Shown: positions 49,162-58,577, counted from the first letter of the stretch. The stretch: 64,000 nt of DNA from Gammaproteobacteria bacterium (GCA_030746435.1 JASLMV010000003.1:62001-126000), one strand, 5' to 3'. Translations and numbers: made by a program. The notes: a model not told the origin generated them from the sequence alone.

Positions 49162-50464
49162 AGCGGAACCCGCGCCGGAGCGCAAAGGCTGGGTGCAGGC
49201 CCTCGGGATATACAGGCACCCGCGTGTCGCCGCTATGCTGTTCCTCGGTTTTTCGGCCGGGCTGCCGTTTGCGCTGACGGCGGGCACGCTTACCGCATGG
49301 CTTACGCGTGAGGGCATCAGCATGTCCACGGTCGGCATGTTTGCCTGGGTTGGAATACTTTATGCGTTCAAGTTCATCTGGTCGCCACTGGTCGACCAGA
49401 TCCGTATCCCGTTGCTCACCCGTCTGCTGGGCCGCCGCCGTAGCTGGATGCTGGCATCGCAACTGGGCGTCGCCGCCGCGCTGGTTGCGATGGCTTACAC
49501 GGATGCGGCCAACCAGCTTCCGCTACTTGCCTGGTTCGCCGTGTTGGTAGCCTTTTGCTCGGCCACGCAGGACATCGCTATCGATGCCTGGCGCATCGAA
49601 GCGGTCGACCCCGAAATGCAGGGCGCAATGGCAGCGAGCTATCAGCTGGGTTACCGGGTTGCGCTGCTGGCATCCGGTGCCGGCGCGTTGCTGATAGGCG
49701 GCGAAATATCCTATCCGCTGGCCTACCAGGCTATGGCGTTGCTAATGGGGGTCGGGATGCTAACGGTAATGGCCGTTGCCGAGCCCGAGGTTTCCGGAGA
49801 AAACATCCGGCAGGAATCGATCCTCAGCGATCCGGCGGCCTGGATTAACGAGGCCATCATTCAGCCGTTTGCTGAATTTTTTCATCGCAATGCACAGCAC
49901 GCTTTAGTCATCCTTTTGTTTATCAGCATTTACCGTATCAGCGACATGGTGCTGGGGGTTATGGCCAACCCGTTCTATCTCGTAACGGGTTTCAGCGAAG
50001 TTCAGATTGCAGGCTACGTAAAAACGGTTGGCCTGGGAGCAGTGCTGGGCGGAGCAGCCATAGGCGGGATTGCGGTCGCACGCTTCGGCCTGGGCGGCCC
50101 GCTGGTCTTCGGCGCGGTTATCCTGGCGGTAACCAACCTGAGTTTTGCCGGACTCGCACTGGTTGGCCCCGATGTGCCGTTACTGGTGATGACAATCTGT
50201 GCCGATAACCTCGCACAGGGTTTTACGGGCACTGTTTTTATCGCCTACCTGTCCAGCCTGACAAACATATCTTACACAGCAACGCAGTACGCGCTCTTTA
50301 CGTCACTGATGGTATTGCCCGGCAAAATCCTGAGTGGCTATTCCGGCCAGATAGTCGACGCGATAGGCTGGGTATCTTTCTTTGTTTACGCGGCACTGAT
50401 GGGCGTGCCAGCGGTGTTGCTGGCTGTTTTTGTAAATCGGCGGATTAAGCCGGACCCGGCGTAA
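49151..50464 (+). CDS. MFS transporter, AmpG family
   Basis: This 437-residue protein with about 12 membrane helices matches AmpG-type muropeptide permeases, which bring cell-wall fragments into the cytoplasm for recycling. Typical are GFSAGLPFALTAGTLTAWL near the start, FIWSPLVDQIRIPLL, and SATQDIAIDAWRIE (about 137-150). The ATG at 49151 overlaps xth by 11 bp; a TTG two codons earlier is also possible. Substrate assignment is by family only. Confidence 0.88.
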   Translation: MNSEAEPAPERKGWVQALGIYRHPRVAAMLFLGFSAGLPFALTAGTLTAWLTREGISMSTVGMFAWVGILYAFKFIWSPLVDQIRIPLLTRLLGRRRSWMLASQLGVAAALVAMAYTDAANQLPLLAWFAVLVAFCSATQDIAIDAWRIEAVDPEMQGAMAASYQLGYRVALLASGAGALLIGGEISYPLAYQAMALLMGVGMLTVMAVAEPEVSGENIRQESILSDPAAWINEAIIQPFAEFFHRNAQHALVILLFISIYRISDMVLGVMANPFYLVTGFSEVQIAGYVKTVGLGAVLGGAAIGGIAVARFGLGGPLVFGAVILAVTNLSFAGLALVGPDVPLLVMTICADNLAQGFTGTVFIAYLSSLTNISYTATQYALFTSLMVLPGKILSGYSGQIVDAIGWVSFFVYAALMGVPAVLLAVFVNRRIKPDPA

Positions 50465-50829
50465 TGAGCTTTCCCGAGCGGCAGGTTGCAATGCTTGCCG
50501 ACATACAGGAGCCGGGCGCCCGGGAGTTCCGGGTTGGCGAGGGTGACTGGCCGTTTCGTGGCTTCGTGGTTCGCTGGGACGGCCAGGTTCATGCCTTCGT
50601 CAATTCCTGCGCCCATGCAGGCCATCCGCTGAATATCGATCCGGACAAGTTTTTCAGCCCCGAAAAAGCCCTTCTGTTATGCACATCGCATGGCGCCGAA
50701 TTCGAACCCGATACCGGTATCTGTGTGGGGGGGCCGTGCATGGGTGCGAGGCTGACCGCACTCAAGTGCCGCGTCGAGGATGAAAAAGTTTTTGTACGCG
50801 CCCCCACATCGATGCGCGACCTGGGCTAA
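50464..50829 (+). CDS. Rieske 2Fe-2S protein
   Basis: In 121 residues the protein shows a Rieske iron-sulfur site: CAHAGHPL (about 43-50) gives the Cys-x-His pair and CTSHGAEF (about 67-74) gives the Cys-x-x-His pair. It has no oxygenase catalytic domain, so it resembles Rieske ferredoxins or small electron carriers. Its ATG shares a base with the MFS gene stop (TAATG), implying coupled translation. Its redox partner is unknown. Confidence 0.88.
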   Translation: MSFPERQVAMLADIQEPGAREFRVGEGDWPFRGFVVRWDGQVHAFVNSCAHAGHPLNIDPDKFFSPEKALLLCTSHGAEFEPDTGICVGGPCMGARLTALKCRVEDEKVFVRAPTSMRDLG

Positions 50830-50842
50830 GCCTGACGAGATT

Positions 50843-51199
50843 TTAAACGGGCTGGTCGGGGAGAGGTTCAGGTTCGTCCAGCGGTTCCAGTTGTTCCAGT
50901 TCACTCTGCCAGTCAAGGAACAAGGGTTGTCTGCTGCCGGGGAGGTCTTCGGCGTTGATATCGACTGAGCCTGTCCAGTCTTCCGGTGCTTCGGCGGGTT
51001 CAGGCAACATTGCTATCCAGCCATCGGGTTCGGTTTCTTCAAGGGTTCCGTCGAAGTGCTGAATTTCAATGGTGCCGTCGTGGTCGTCAATAGCAATCAC
51101 CTCGAACAGGCTACCACCACGATCACGATACCAGCGGCCGATTTCCGGAGCTTCTATCCCATGTTTGTATACCTTCTGGTCCCGGTTATGCGGGGCCAC
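50843..51199 (-). CDS. Conserved small acidic protein of unknown function
   Basis: The 118-residue protein begins with a motif common in small uncharacterised gammaproteobacterial proteins: GRWYRDRGGSLFEVIAIDDHDGTIEIQHFDG (about 21-51), likely a small beta-barrel. The C-terminal half is acidic and rich in Pro and Glu. No catalytic motif is visible. The pattern resembles DUF6763, but I cannot confirm this. It is convergent with the Rieske gene and 51 bp from trmB, in the same direction. Confidence 0.6.
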   Translation of the reverse strand: MAPHNRDQKVYKHGIEAPEIGRWYRDRGGSLFEVIAIDDHDGTIEIQHFDGTLEETEPDGWIAMLPEPAEAPEDWTGSVDINAEDLPGSRQPLFLDWQSELEQLEPLDEPEPLPDQPV

Positions 51200-51250
51200 C
51201 CGACGTTGTTATTGGTAAATTTTTGAAACGCTGGTTTATTTATACGCCTA

Positions 51251-51979
51251 TCAGGATGAAATGGGTAATTTGTTGCGAGTGCACCATGCCGTTTCCCAGT
51301 TTTTATGACCGAGTTGTGCACCCCGTGAATCAAACCGGGAAACCGGCCTGTCGGCGGGCACCTCGGTGAGTTGCTCAAAAGCGGGCGTCGCCGCTATAAC
51401 GCCGGCAATATGTTCGGCGTAGTCCGGCCAGTCCGTCACCACGTGGAACACGCCGCCGGCTTCGAGCTTGCTTGCGACCAGTTCCACAAAGTTGCGCTGC
51501 ACAATACGGCGCTTGTGATGGCGCTTCTTGTGCCACGGGTCGGGGAAAAACAGGTTCACCCTGTGCAGGCTTTTGTCCGCGATATGCGCACTCAGGATTT
51601 CGATCGCATCATCCCGGATCAACCGTACGTTTTTGAGTTTGAGTTCTTCGATTCTCAAGAGGCAGTGGCCCACACCCGGTTCATGAACTTCGATTCCGAG
51701 ATAGTTTCCCCCGGGCGTCGCGGCTGCCATATCGACCAGGGTATCGCCGTTACCGAACCCTATCTCCAGGGTGACCGGCGCCGGGGTTGCAAAAACTGCC
51801 CTAAAGTCCAGCAAACCCTCAATATTTTCAATGCCATAGGTCGGCCATAGTTCCCGCATGGCCCGGCGCTGACCGTTGGTCATGCGGCCCCGGCGCAGCA
51901 CGAAACTGCGAATCTGCCTGTCAACGGGGACTTTAGCGCTGCTTTTATGTGTATTCTTATGGCTGTTCACAAGCCCCAT
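51251..51979 (-). CDS. trmB: tRNA (guanine(46)-N(7))-methyltransferase
   Basis: TrmB makes m7G46 in tRNA with SAM. The 242-residue protein has RSFVLRRGRMTNGQ near the start, the SAM-binding LEIGFGNGDTL, the GIEVHEPGVG strand and NLFFPDPWHKKRHHKRR, the tRNA-binding region. The start is ATG 51979 (MGLVNSHKN); the open frame extends 45 codons upstream but without family similarity. Confidence 0.95.
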   Translation of the reverse strand: MGLVNSHKNTHKSSAKVPVDRQIRSFVLRRGRMTNGQRRAMRELWPTYGIENIEGLLDFRAVFATPAPVTLEIGFGNGDTLVDMAAATPGGNYLGIEVHEPGVGHCLLRIEELKLKNVRLIRDDAIEILSAHIADKSLHRVNLFFPDPWHKKRHHKRRIVQRNFVELVASKLEAGGVFHVVTDWPDYAEHIAGVIAATPAFEQLTEVPADRPVSRFDSRGAQLGHKNWETAWCTRNKLPISS

Positions 51980-52202
51980 AATAGCCTGTCCGCTGCCAGC
52001 CCACGGCTGGTGCAGGGGAACCCCGGGAAGTCGCAGCCGGTCGGAAAGGTTACCGGGCTTAGCTGTGGAGGCAGGGTTAACCCTTCTGACACCCCTGATG
52101 TGCCCGGCGGCCATCGCGGCACGGGACAGGTGCGCTTTTGCGTCAGGCCGCTAAAATACCCCGCCCGGCAGGAAGTCGGGCTTAACCGTGGTGAGGAAGA
52201 TT

Positions 52203-54398
52203 GTGGGATCGTCAAAGAATAATAACCATCGACCCTGGCTTGGGGTTGTGGCGGCAGTAGCGGTAACTTTACTTTCAGGGTGCGGTAGCTCGGATCCGGA
52301 CTTGCCTCCGTCCGAGGATTTGTCCGCGTCGGTTCTGCAGGTCTCCGTCAATTCGTCGGGCCGGCTGATTTTCCAGTGGCTGGTGTCGGGCGGCATCGAT
52401 TATTACAAACTGTCTGTTGATCCCGATGGTATTTCAGGCTTTGTCGAGCTCGTGGAGCGGATTCTCCTGACCGACGACGTCTCCGGGATTTTTTCTTTCG
52501 TCGCGCTCGCATCCCCCGAAATCAAGCTGGCCCTGGCGGAATTCCTGCTGGAAAGTTGCCTGGAAAACGACCCGGCCGACCCGGACGATGACGACTGCGA
52601 TCCGCTGGGGGTTACGGTATTTCCTGTACCGGCGGGCGAACTGCTTTTCCAGTGGGAGAAGCAGGATGGTGTGACCCATTACCGAATCTCGATCGACCCG
52701 GACGGTCTTTCGGGTTACTCGGTGCTGGCGGATTTCATACCGGATGATGAGCCCTTCTACATCCACGAAGTATCGACCCTGAATTTCTCCTGGGCCGATG
52801 CGCGTTTCCTGCTTGAGAGTTGCATAGATGCGGTATGTGAAGTCCTCGGTGAACAGGTATTGAAGGATGCTTCAGTCTTTTCGGTCGGTATTCTTGAACC
52901 ACCCGTCAGCGCATTTCATTCCTTGTTCGGCTCCTCGGTCGCACTTAGTGAAGACGGCAATACGCTCGCTGTCGGAGCGCCGGGCACTAGTGATTTCACC
53001 TGCCTGGAAATAACCGGCTACACGCAGGAAGAGTTTGATGCACTTGAGCCCGGCACATTTAACGTGCAGTGCATCTACATTATCCCGGACGATCCGGACG
53101 GCGATCCCGATGACCCCGACGATGATTTCATCCCGCCGACCTCACTGCCTGAAACACTTTTTCAGGCTGGGGCAGTCTTTATTTATACGCGGGACGTGCT
53201 GGGCTGGAGCCTGCAGAACACGCTGGAAGCCCCCAACCGCCAGGCCGGTGACAACTTTGGCTGGGCAATAGGTTTGAGCGAGGACGGCACCACACTGGCG
53301 GTGACCGCACCAGCGGAAGACAGTGCTTCCAGCGGTGTAGGTGGCGAACAGGATGATACCGATAACGAGGCCCTGGACTCCGGTGCAGCGTATGTATTCA
53401 CGCTCATGGGCGACGAGTGGGAACTGCAGGAGTACATAAAGGCATCTAACACCGGGGAAATGGATCTGTTTGGCTGGCGAGTCGCACTTTCGGGCGACGG
53501 TGATGCGCTGGCGGTAGGAGCGGTACTGGAAGCGAGCGGGGATGCAGGCGATCAGGATAACGACGATGTTGAACGCGCAGGCGCCGTTTACACCTACACA
53601 AGGGCCGGGGATGTCTGGACCCCGCGAGATTACCTGAAGGCGCCTGACATAGACGCGAACGACCTGTTCGGTATGTCACTTGCTATGAACATGGATGGTG
53701 AATACCTTGCGATCGGCGCTATCGAAGAAGGTGAGCCCGGGTCACTCGACGGCCGCTTCCGTATCTGTAACCCGGGTGTCGGCGCCGGGGAAGGCACCGT
53801 TTATATGTTTGAGCGGGTTGCCGATTCATGGGCTTACTCTGCATCAATCGAGGCATCCAATGCAGGTACGGCAGATTGTTTCGGTGTTTCGGTCGACCTG
53901 AATGATGATGCGACACGACTGGCTGTCGGTGCCCCGCTCGAGGATAGCCGTGCAACGGGTGTAAACGGTGCGGAAGGCGACAACGATGAAACCAATTCCG
54001 GCGCAGCCTATCTTTTCGAGCGAGTGGCAGATGTCTGGTCTCAGACCAACTACTTCAAAGCATCCAATACCGGCACGCCCGATCAGTTGGGCGGTGCCGT
54101 GCGCTTGAGCAGCAGCGGCAGTGCGCTGGTTGCAGGGGCCATTGGCGAAGCAAGTCCGTCATTTGGTATCGGCGGTGGTCAGAGTTTCAATACCGTCCCT
54201 GGTTCAGGGGCGGCTTACGGGTACCGGGAAGACGGCGGTGCATGGGAGCAGATCGCTTACATCAAGCCGAGCATTCCCCGGTCGCTAATCAACTTTGGGT
54301 GGCGGATGGATATTGCCATGGATGGGCAAGAACTCGTCGTGGCTGCACCAGGCTGGGAACTGGCTGCAGGTTACCAGGGCATCGTCTATAGCTACTGA
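52203..54398 (+). CDS. FG-GAP repeat surface lipoprotein with duplicated N-terminal domain
   Basis: A lipoprotein signal ends in LLSGC. Two copies of a domain of about 100 residues follow (near 55-150 and 150-240). Each has a FQW start, a DPDG-SG core and an end in LLESC. Then come seven FG-GAP/integrin-like propeller repeats from about 245 on, each with a core like LSEDGNTLAVGAPG, and acidic calcium-binding-like loops (DDPDGDPDDPDDD). It would form a beta-propeller on the cell surface. I take GTG 52203 as start because GAGGAA precedes it by 6 bp; GTG 52188 is an alternative. The ligand is unknown. Confidence 0.8.
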   Translation: MGSSKNNNHRPWLGVVAAVAVTLLSGCGSSDPDLPPSEDLSASVLQVSVNSSGRLIFQWLVSGGIDYYKLSVDPDGISGFVELVERILLTDDVSGIFSFVALASPEIKLALAEFLLESCLENDPADPDDDDCDPLGVTVFPVPAGELLFQWEKQDGVTHYRISIDPDGLSGYSVLADFIPDDEPFYIHEVSTLNFSWADARFLLESCIDAVCEVLGEQVLKDASVFSVGILEPPVSAFHSLFGSSVALSEDGNTLAVGAPGTSDFTCLEITGYTQEEFDALEPGTFNVQCIYIIPDDPDGDPDDPDDDFIPPTSLPETLFQAGAVFIYTRDVLGWSLQNTLEAPNRQAGDNFGWAIGLSEDGTTLAVTAPAEDSASSGVGGEQDDTDNEALDSGAAYVFTLMGDEWELQEYIKASNTGEMDLFGWRVALSGDGDALAVGAVLEASGDAGDQDNDDVERAGAVYTYTRAGDVWTPRDYLKAPDIDANDLFGMSLAMNMDGEYLAIGAIEEGEPGSLDGRFRICNPGVGAGEGTVYMFERVADSWAYSASIEASNAGTADCFGVSVDLNDDATRLAVGAPLEDSRATGVNGAEGDNDETNSGAAYLFERVADVWSQTNYFKASNTGTPDQLGGAVRLSSSGSALVAGAIGEASPSFGIGGGQSFNTVPGSGAAYGYREDGGAWEQIAYIKPSIPRSLINFGWRMDIAMDGQELVVAAPGWELAAGYQGIVYSY

Positions 54399-54469
54399 GA
54401 CAGGCTTTCTGATGCCGGGTGGTTACGTTTGGCCCGGGCTGCCAGCACGGCAAGTCCTGATGCCATGAA

Positions 54470-54913
54470 TCAAACTGCAGGCGGTACCGGAATGGTTGTT
54501 TTGGCAGCCATCTGTGTGCGGTAGATCGAGTTCCCCGGTGCCGGGAAACCCGGGAAATTTTCATCAATGTAGAAGTAAATACTCTTAGCGCCCAGTTTAC
54601 AGCCGACGATCTCCACTGCACGGGTGATGTTGTCGATTGTGAATCCAAGGAGGTTGCCATCGAACGCGAATCCGCTACCCGTCGGGCGTACGGTCAGATA
54701 GTTGGCGAACCAGCTTTGCACCCGGTTGCCGAACGAATCTTTGTCATCGTTGAAGGTAAAACTTTTGTAACCCGCCGGTACTATGCCCGGCAGTGATGCA
54801 TTAGGGTTGACGGGCATTACTTCAGCTTTATCGCCCACAAAAAAGCAGCAGGCCACTAGCAGTGAACCTACAATTGAAGCCACGAAATTTTTTGAGAAGT
54901 TGTGTCGCATCAC
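54470..54913 (-). CDS. PEP-CTERM-like secreted protein with sorting signal cut by TGA
   Basis: The 147-residue open frame begins with a signal peptide and a beta-rich domain, and ends IPVPPAV followed by TGA (54472-54470). Read through that stop, the frame goes on for 25 codons to TAG at 54394-54392 with a hydrophobic stretch (FMASGLAVLAA) and a basic end (RAKRN). The usual form of this exosortase signal in Gammaproteobacteria is IPVPPAVW plus a membrane helix plus Arg/Lys; here the Trp codon TGG is TGA. Without readthrough the protein would not be anchored or sorted. It is convergent with the FG-GAP gene. Sequencing error, mutation or recoding are possible. Confidence 0.65.
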   Translation of the reverse strand: MMRHNFSKNFVASIVGSLLVACCFFVGDKAEVMPVNPNASLPGIVPAGYKSFTFNDDKDSFGNRVQSWFANYLTVRPTGSGFAFDGNLLGFTIDNITRAVEIVGCKLGAKSIYFYIDENFPGFPAPGNSIYRTQMAAKTTIPVPPAV

Positions 54914-55119
54914 TTAGCCTTTTTGCCGGACACACATTCACCCCTGAATGTATTAAAAACTAAGGATTGGCGGGGTTTTCTGGAGTGATTTGCGTCGTGT
55001 TTGCTTACAAAAACGGGGTCATTCAATAGAATAGAAAATCAGTTAAATGGCCCTGTGATACGCGACCGTAGTTGCTTATAGCAGATTAAAAGTTATTGCT
55101 GCGACCCTGTACGATCTGT

Positions 55120-55929
55120 TCAGTTCGCCTGGTCGAGAAGCCAGACGCCATCAGGCAATTCGTCATTGGAACTCAGTGGCTGGCCTCTCCCGGACTGCAG
55201 AGAATCGAGTTTCTGGTGCAATTTATGCATCTTGTACGGTCTGAACCAGACCTGCATAACCCATTTTTCAGCATCTTCATCTTCAATCGGCAGTGCGGCG
55301 TGCAGTGTTTCCCGGTGAATGCTGCCGTCGGGATTTATGTTGGTCCAGCACGCGGCACGGCCCTTCCACGGCCGCATAGCGACATTCAGATCGCGGAAGT
55401 AGGTGACGCCACCCTGAGACTCTTCAAGGTCATTCAGATAGACAAGTAGTGTGCAAAGGCGATGACTGGCAAGGTAGTCATCTGAAAAATCATAGTGGCC
55501 ATGGTAAAACTCACCAGGGCCGTAACGGGTGACATAGATTTGCTCGGCGTGCTCCAAAGGCACACCAATAAGCATCGCGGCTCGAGCTATTATCGACAAT
55601 ACTTTCGGGTCCTGGTGATAGCGATGATGAACAACCGCGTGAGATGAGGTACGGCCTGATTCCAGGATCGCTTTACCGTCCACTATGACGCGACTCTTGA
55701 TCATGCTCTTGCGGGCCTTTTCAATAAGGTAATTGGCTTCATCCGCAGTACAGAAGTTGTCAATGACCTTAATACCCGTGTTAGCCAAAGTGGTCACACT
55801 GAAACCATCCGGGATATATCGCAAAGGACTGAACCGGATGCGGGTTGGAAGCAGTTTTGAAAGATAATAATTCTTGCGGTAATCCAGGATGCTGAGGCGG
55901 CGTCTGATTTTTTTTAGTAGTTCGTTCAT
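55120..55929 (-). CDS. 2OG-Fe(II) oxygenase, prolyl 4-hydroxylase alpha-like (copy 1)
   Basis: The 269-residue protein has the P4H-type double-stranded beta-helix. Metal ligands H145 and D147 lie in HYD, the distal H210 in RETLHAALP, and the 2-oxoglutarate-binding lysine K222 in EKWVMQVWFR. It would hydroxylate a protein or small molecule using 2-oxoglutarate and oxygen. It is a tandem paralogue of the next gene, from which it is 6 bp away, sharing a similar start (R-x-P-x-x-IPDGFSV) and end (LSSNDELPDGVW). Confidence 0.87.
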   Translation of the reverse strand: MNELLKKIRRRLSILDYRKNYYLSKLLPTRIRFSPLRYIPDGFSVTTLANTGIKVIDNFCTADEANYLIEKARKSMIKSRVIVDGKAILESGRTSSHAVVHHRYHQDPKVLSIIARAAMLIGVPLEHAEQIYVTRYGPGEFYHGHYDFSDDYLASHRLCTLLVYLNDLEESQGGVTYFRDLNVAMRPWKGRAACWTNINPDGSIHRETLHAALPIEDEDAEKWVMQVWFRPYKMHKLHQKLDSLQSGRGQPLSSNDELPDGVWLLDQAN

Positions 55930-55935
55930 GTTGCC

Positions 55936-56775
55936 TTACTCGAATGCTTTACCGTAGGGACTATCTGCAGCTACATCGCCCGGCGCCCACGCACCTTCCG
56001 GAAGTTCCTCATCTCCTGACAATGCCTTGCCCATTTTGGTCTGCGGCGTGGCTATAGCGCTTTTCGGTAAATTGATCATTTTGTAATTTCTGAACCAAAG
56101 CTGGATTGCCCATTTCTCGGCACCGGGCGCGACTGGCAAAGCTTCATGCCGGCTTTCCGGGTGTACTGAACCGTCGGGACCCTGATTAGCCCAGATCACT
56201 GCACGTCCAAGCTTCGGCGTGACGCCTACATTCAGTTCTTCGAATACTGTTCCTCCGCCATCTTCTTCACCCATGTCATTCAGGTAAATCAGTACGGTAT
56301 ACAGACGATCCCCATCGAAACCCTCGTAGTAATCTTCGTGAGGCCTGTAATATTCACCGGCCTGATAGCGTGTAACGAAGACCGTCTCAACGTGCGTAGG
56401 TGGCTGGCCTACTAGCATGCCGGCACGATACAGAAGTGGGAGTATGGCAGGGTCCTGATCGTTGGGTTCGAACACTATGGCTGTTTTCGAAGTGCGGTAG
56501 TCATCCTTAATCTTCGTGTTGTTAAGTGTGATAAGGCTGTCGCGCAACTTTGGTTTAGCCAGTTCGATCAGATAGTCGGCTTCCTCGCGAGTGCAAAAAT
56601 TGTCCACGATCGTGATTCCACTATCCCCTGCCTGCCGCACCGTAAAGCCATCCGGCAAGAAAATCAGGGGGAAGAGGGGTATACGTACCCCGAACTGACG
56701 GGCAAGAAAATATCCCTTACGGTCTGTCAGCCAATGGTAGTAACTTCGGAGTCTCAAAAATATTTTTCTGATCAT
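55936..56775 (-). CDS. 2OG-Fe(II) oxygenase, prolyl 4-hydroxylase alpha-like (copy 2)
   Basis: This 279-residue paralogue of the downstream gene has iron ligands H146 and D148 (HED), H210 in SRHEALPV and K221 in EKWAIQLWFR. The shared ends LSGDEELPEGAW and the aligned N-terminus support a recent tandem duplication. I take ATG 56775 (MIRKIF) as start by comparison with copy 1; a frame 25 codons longer exists. The substrate is unknown. Confidence 0.87.
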   Translation of the reverse strand: MIRKIFLRLRSYYHWLTDRKGYFLARQFGVRIPLFPLIFLPDGFTVRQAGDSGITIVDNFCTREEADYLIELAKPKLRDSLITLNNTKIKDDYRTSKTAIVFEPNDQDPAILPLLYRAGMLVGQPPTHVETVFVTRYQAGEYYRPHEDYYEGFDGDRLYTVLIYLNDMGEEDGGGTVFEELNVGVTPKLGRAVIWANQGPDGSVHPESRHEALPVAPGAEKWAIQLWFRNYKMINLPKSAIATPQTKMGKALSGDEELPEGAWAPGDVAADSPYGKAFE

Positions 56776-56902
56776 AAGCGTCGGCAAGCTTAGGTTGCTG
56801 CTAGCGTGATTTCGATGAGTATAGCCCCGTAGAGAAAGCAGGTCAGCCACCCAGGGCTGCTTTTAGGTCTCATGCGGCGCGGTATGCTCTCATGGTTTCT
56901 GC

Positions 56903-57343
56903 TTACTCTCGAGCCCAGCACTGCAATTCACGGCGATATTCCGGCCATGGCGGGAACCCACCCATGCGCATCTGTTTACGCAAGACCAGGCCGCGATAAC
57001 ACCCCTTCGGGCAATTATTGTTCAATCCATAACCGCTTTTTATCCATTTAGACCACGCAGAATCGCAGGTGGGTTCACCTTTTGGCAGGGTATCGAAGGC
57101 CAGGGATTCCGGCTGTTCATCAAACTCATATACAGCTGAGTAGAAAGCCGTTACCAGGCATGCCATTCCGGCAACGAGTAAAACCCAGGCTGAAAACGCC
57201 TGAATATTCGTCCGGCCCCGTCGAAAATAAATGCATGCAGAGATTGCAGCCAGCAGCAGGATTATTGCCAGCAGGCCCAGTGGTGTAAGCATGCCTGCGG
57301 CCAAAATGCGATAAAAATAGAACGCATAGTCCTGCAGTAACAT
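56903..57343 (-). CDS. Small membrane protein of unknown function
   Basis: The 146-residue protein has two hydrophobic segments (about 18-40 and 50-72) and a cytoplasmic or periplasmic C-terminal part with four cysteines (in CDSAWSKW, NNCPKGC and QCWARE), possibly forming disulfides. No family is recognised. It lies 10 bp beyond the SGNH gene in the same orientation and may be cotranscribed with it. Confidence 0.5.
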   Translation of the reverse strand: MLLQDYAFYFYRILAAGMLTPLGLLAIILLLAAISACIYFRRGRTNIQAFSAWVLLVAGMACLVTAFYSAVYEFDEQPESLAFDTLPKGEPTCDSAWSKWIKSGYGLNNNCPKGCYRGLVLRKQMRMGGFPPWPEYRRELQCWARE

Positions 57344-57353
57344 CGTAGGTTTC

Positions 57354-58577
57354 CTATAGCCCGGCCATAACTTCAGCGGCTTCTGCAGGCTGTTCGGTTT
57401 GCGGAACTCGCATCTGCTCGTAATAGATCGAAGGTTCGGGTGTGGCTACGCCGAGTTTTGCCGCAACAATTGGCGCTATTGTGTCGGCAAAAATCTCTGC
57501 TTTTAGCTGATTGCCCGCCGGAACCATATGGATAGAATCCGCGAAGAGCTTCACTTTAAACCGGTTTATAGAGGCCTGCACGAATGGAGTATCCGCAAAG
57601 GGCACAACAGGCAAATCAAACTCATCCGCCACTTCGCTGATTGCTTCGTTGTTCTGTTGTATCCCGATTTCCCATAGGTAGGCAGGTAAATGCTCGGTCC
57701 AGTGATAAATATCACTCTTGATTGCAAATGATGCAAGCACAACATCTATACCCAGCCCCTTAAGGAGTGCGGCCATCATTCGCATATTTAACTTAAACGC
57801 CTCCTTGGAACTTTCCAGGAAGTTTCGGGTACGTTCGGTATCGGTGCTCGGGAAGTTCTTTAACTTCCAGACTTGGTTCATGAGGTTATTGTTCTCGTGA
57901 AAGGCCCCGGGGCTGAAAACGCGCAGAAACAGCCGGTACAGATAAAAGCGGGTCAGCCCAGGCGGGTTATTGGGATCGGAGCGCCGGAAATGGTAGTAGT
58001 CATCCGAGTAGTCCTCGAACATCCTCGGCAACAGGTCATTAAAACCGTGGTAAATGACAACCATATCCGGGTCCAGGGGAACAATCTGTGATTGCATCCG
58101 GTGCAGGCTTTCGGCGGTTGTTGACCCGGTAAGGCCGGCATTGACGACTTCAATTTTGTTCGTTCCGAAACGTCGCCGCAGTTCCTTCTGAAGCAAGTAA
58201 GGGTATGACTGGTCCCAGGCCAGGTAAACCGCAAAAGTTGTTGAACCGCCGGTCGCAACAATACGGTAAACGTCATTCGGTTTGTCGAGGGAGATTTCTT
58301 CACCCCGGAAACCGAGCGAATTGATACGTTCCCGGTCACCCCGGGTATAACCCGGCTTCATCGCATAGGCGGTATAAGGATGCTGGTAATACATGCCCGG
58401 ACCCGTTTTCTCATCAAGCGGCGGGTTCGCGTTCCCGAGCAACTGGAATAACTCCGGATATATGCCTGCTCGTTCGACAAGCCTGATGCCAACCTCCGCC
58501 AGCATCAGGATAAATGCAAGTGACATGACCACCACGATCAATGCCTTTAGTGCAGAGCCCTTTTGCTTGCTGGTCAT
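57354..58577 (-). CDS. SGNH/GDSL hydrolase family protein with membrane anchor
   Basis: The 407-residue protein has an N-terminal membrane helix (about 11-31), then an SGNH domain. Block I is IVATGGSTTFAV with the nucleophile serine, NAGLTGSTTAES is a block II-like Gly, HGFNDLLP resembles the GxND block, and DSIHMVPAGN supplies the Asp/His pair. Such anchored proteins modify or remove acyl groups of polysaccharides. I chose ATG 58577 (MTSKQKG) because it begins a normal anchor sequence. Confidence 0.8.
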   Translation of the reverse strand: MTSKQKGSALKALIVVVMSLAFILMLAEVGIRLVERAGIYPELFQLLGNANPPLDEKTGPGMYYQHPYTAYAMKPGYTRGDRERINSLGFRGEEISLDKPNDVYRIVATGGSTTFAVYLAWDQSYPYLLQKELRRRFGTNKIEVVNAGLTGSTTAESLHRMQSQIVPLDPDMVVIYHGFNDLLPRMFEDYSDDYYHFRRSDPNNPPGLTRFYLYRLFLRVFSPGAFHENNNLMNQVWKLKNFPSTDTERTRNFLESSKEAFKLNMRMMAALLKGLGIDVVLASFAIKSDIYHWTEHLPAYLWEIGIQQNNEAISEVADEFDLPVVPFADTPFVQASINRFKVKLFADSIHMVPAGNQLKAEIFADTIAPIVAAKLGVATPEPSIYYEQMRVPQTEQPAEAAEVMAGL

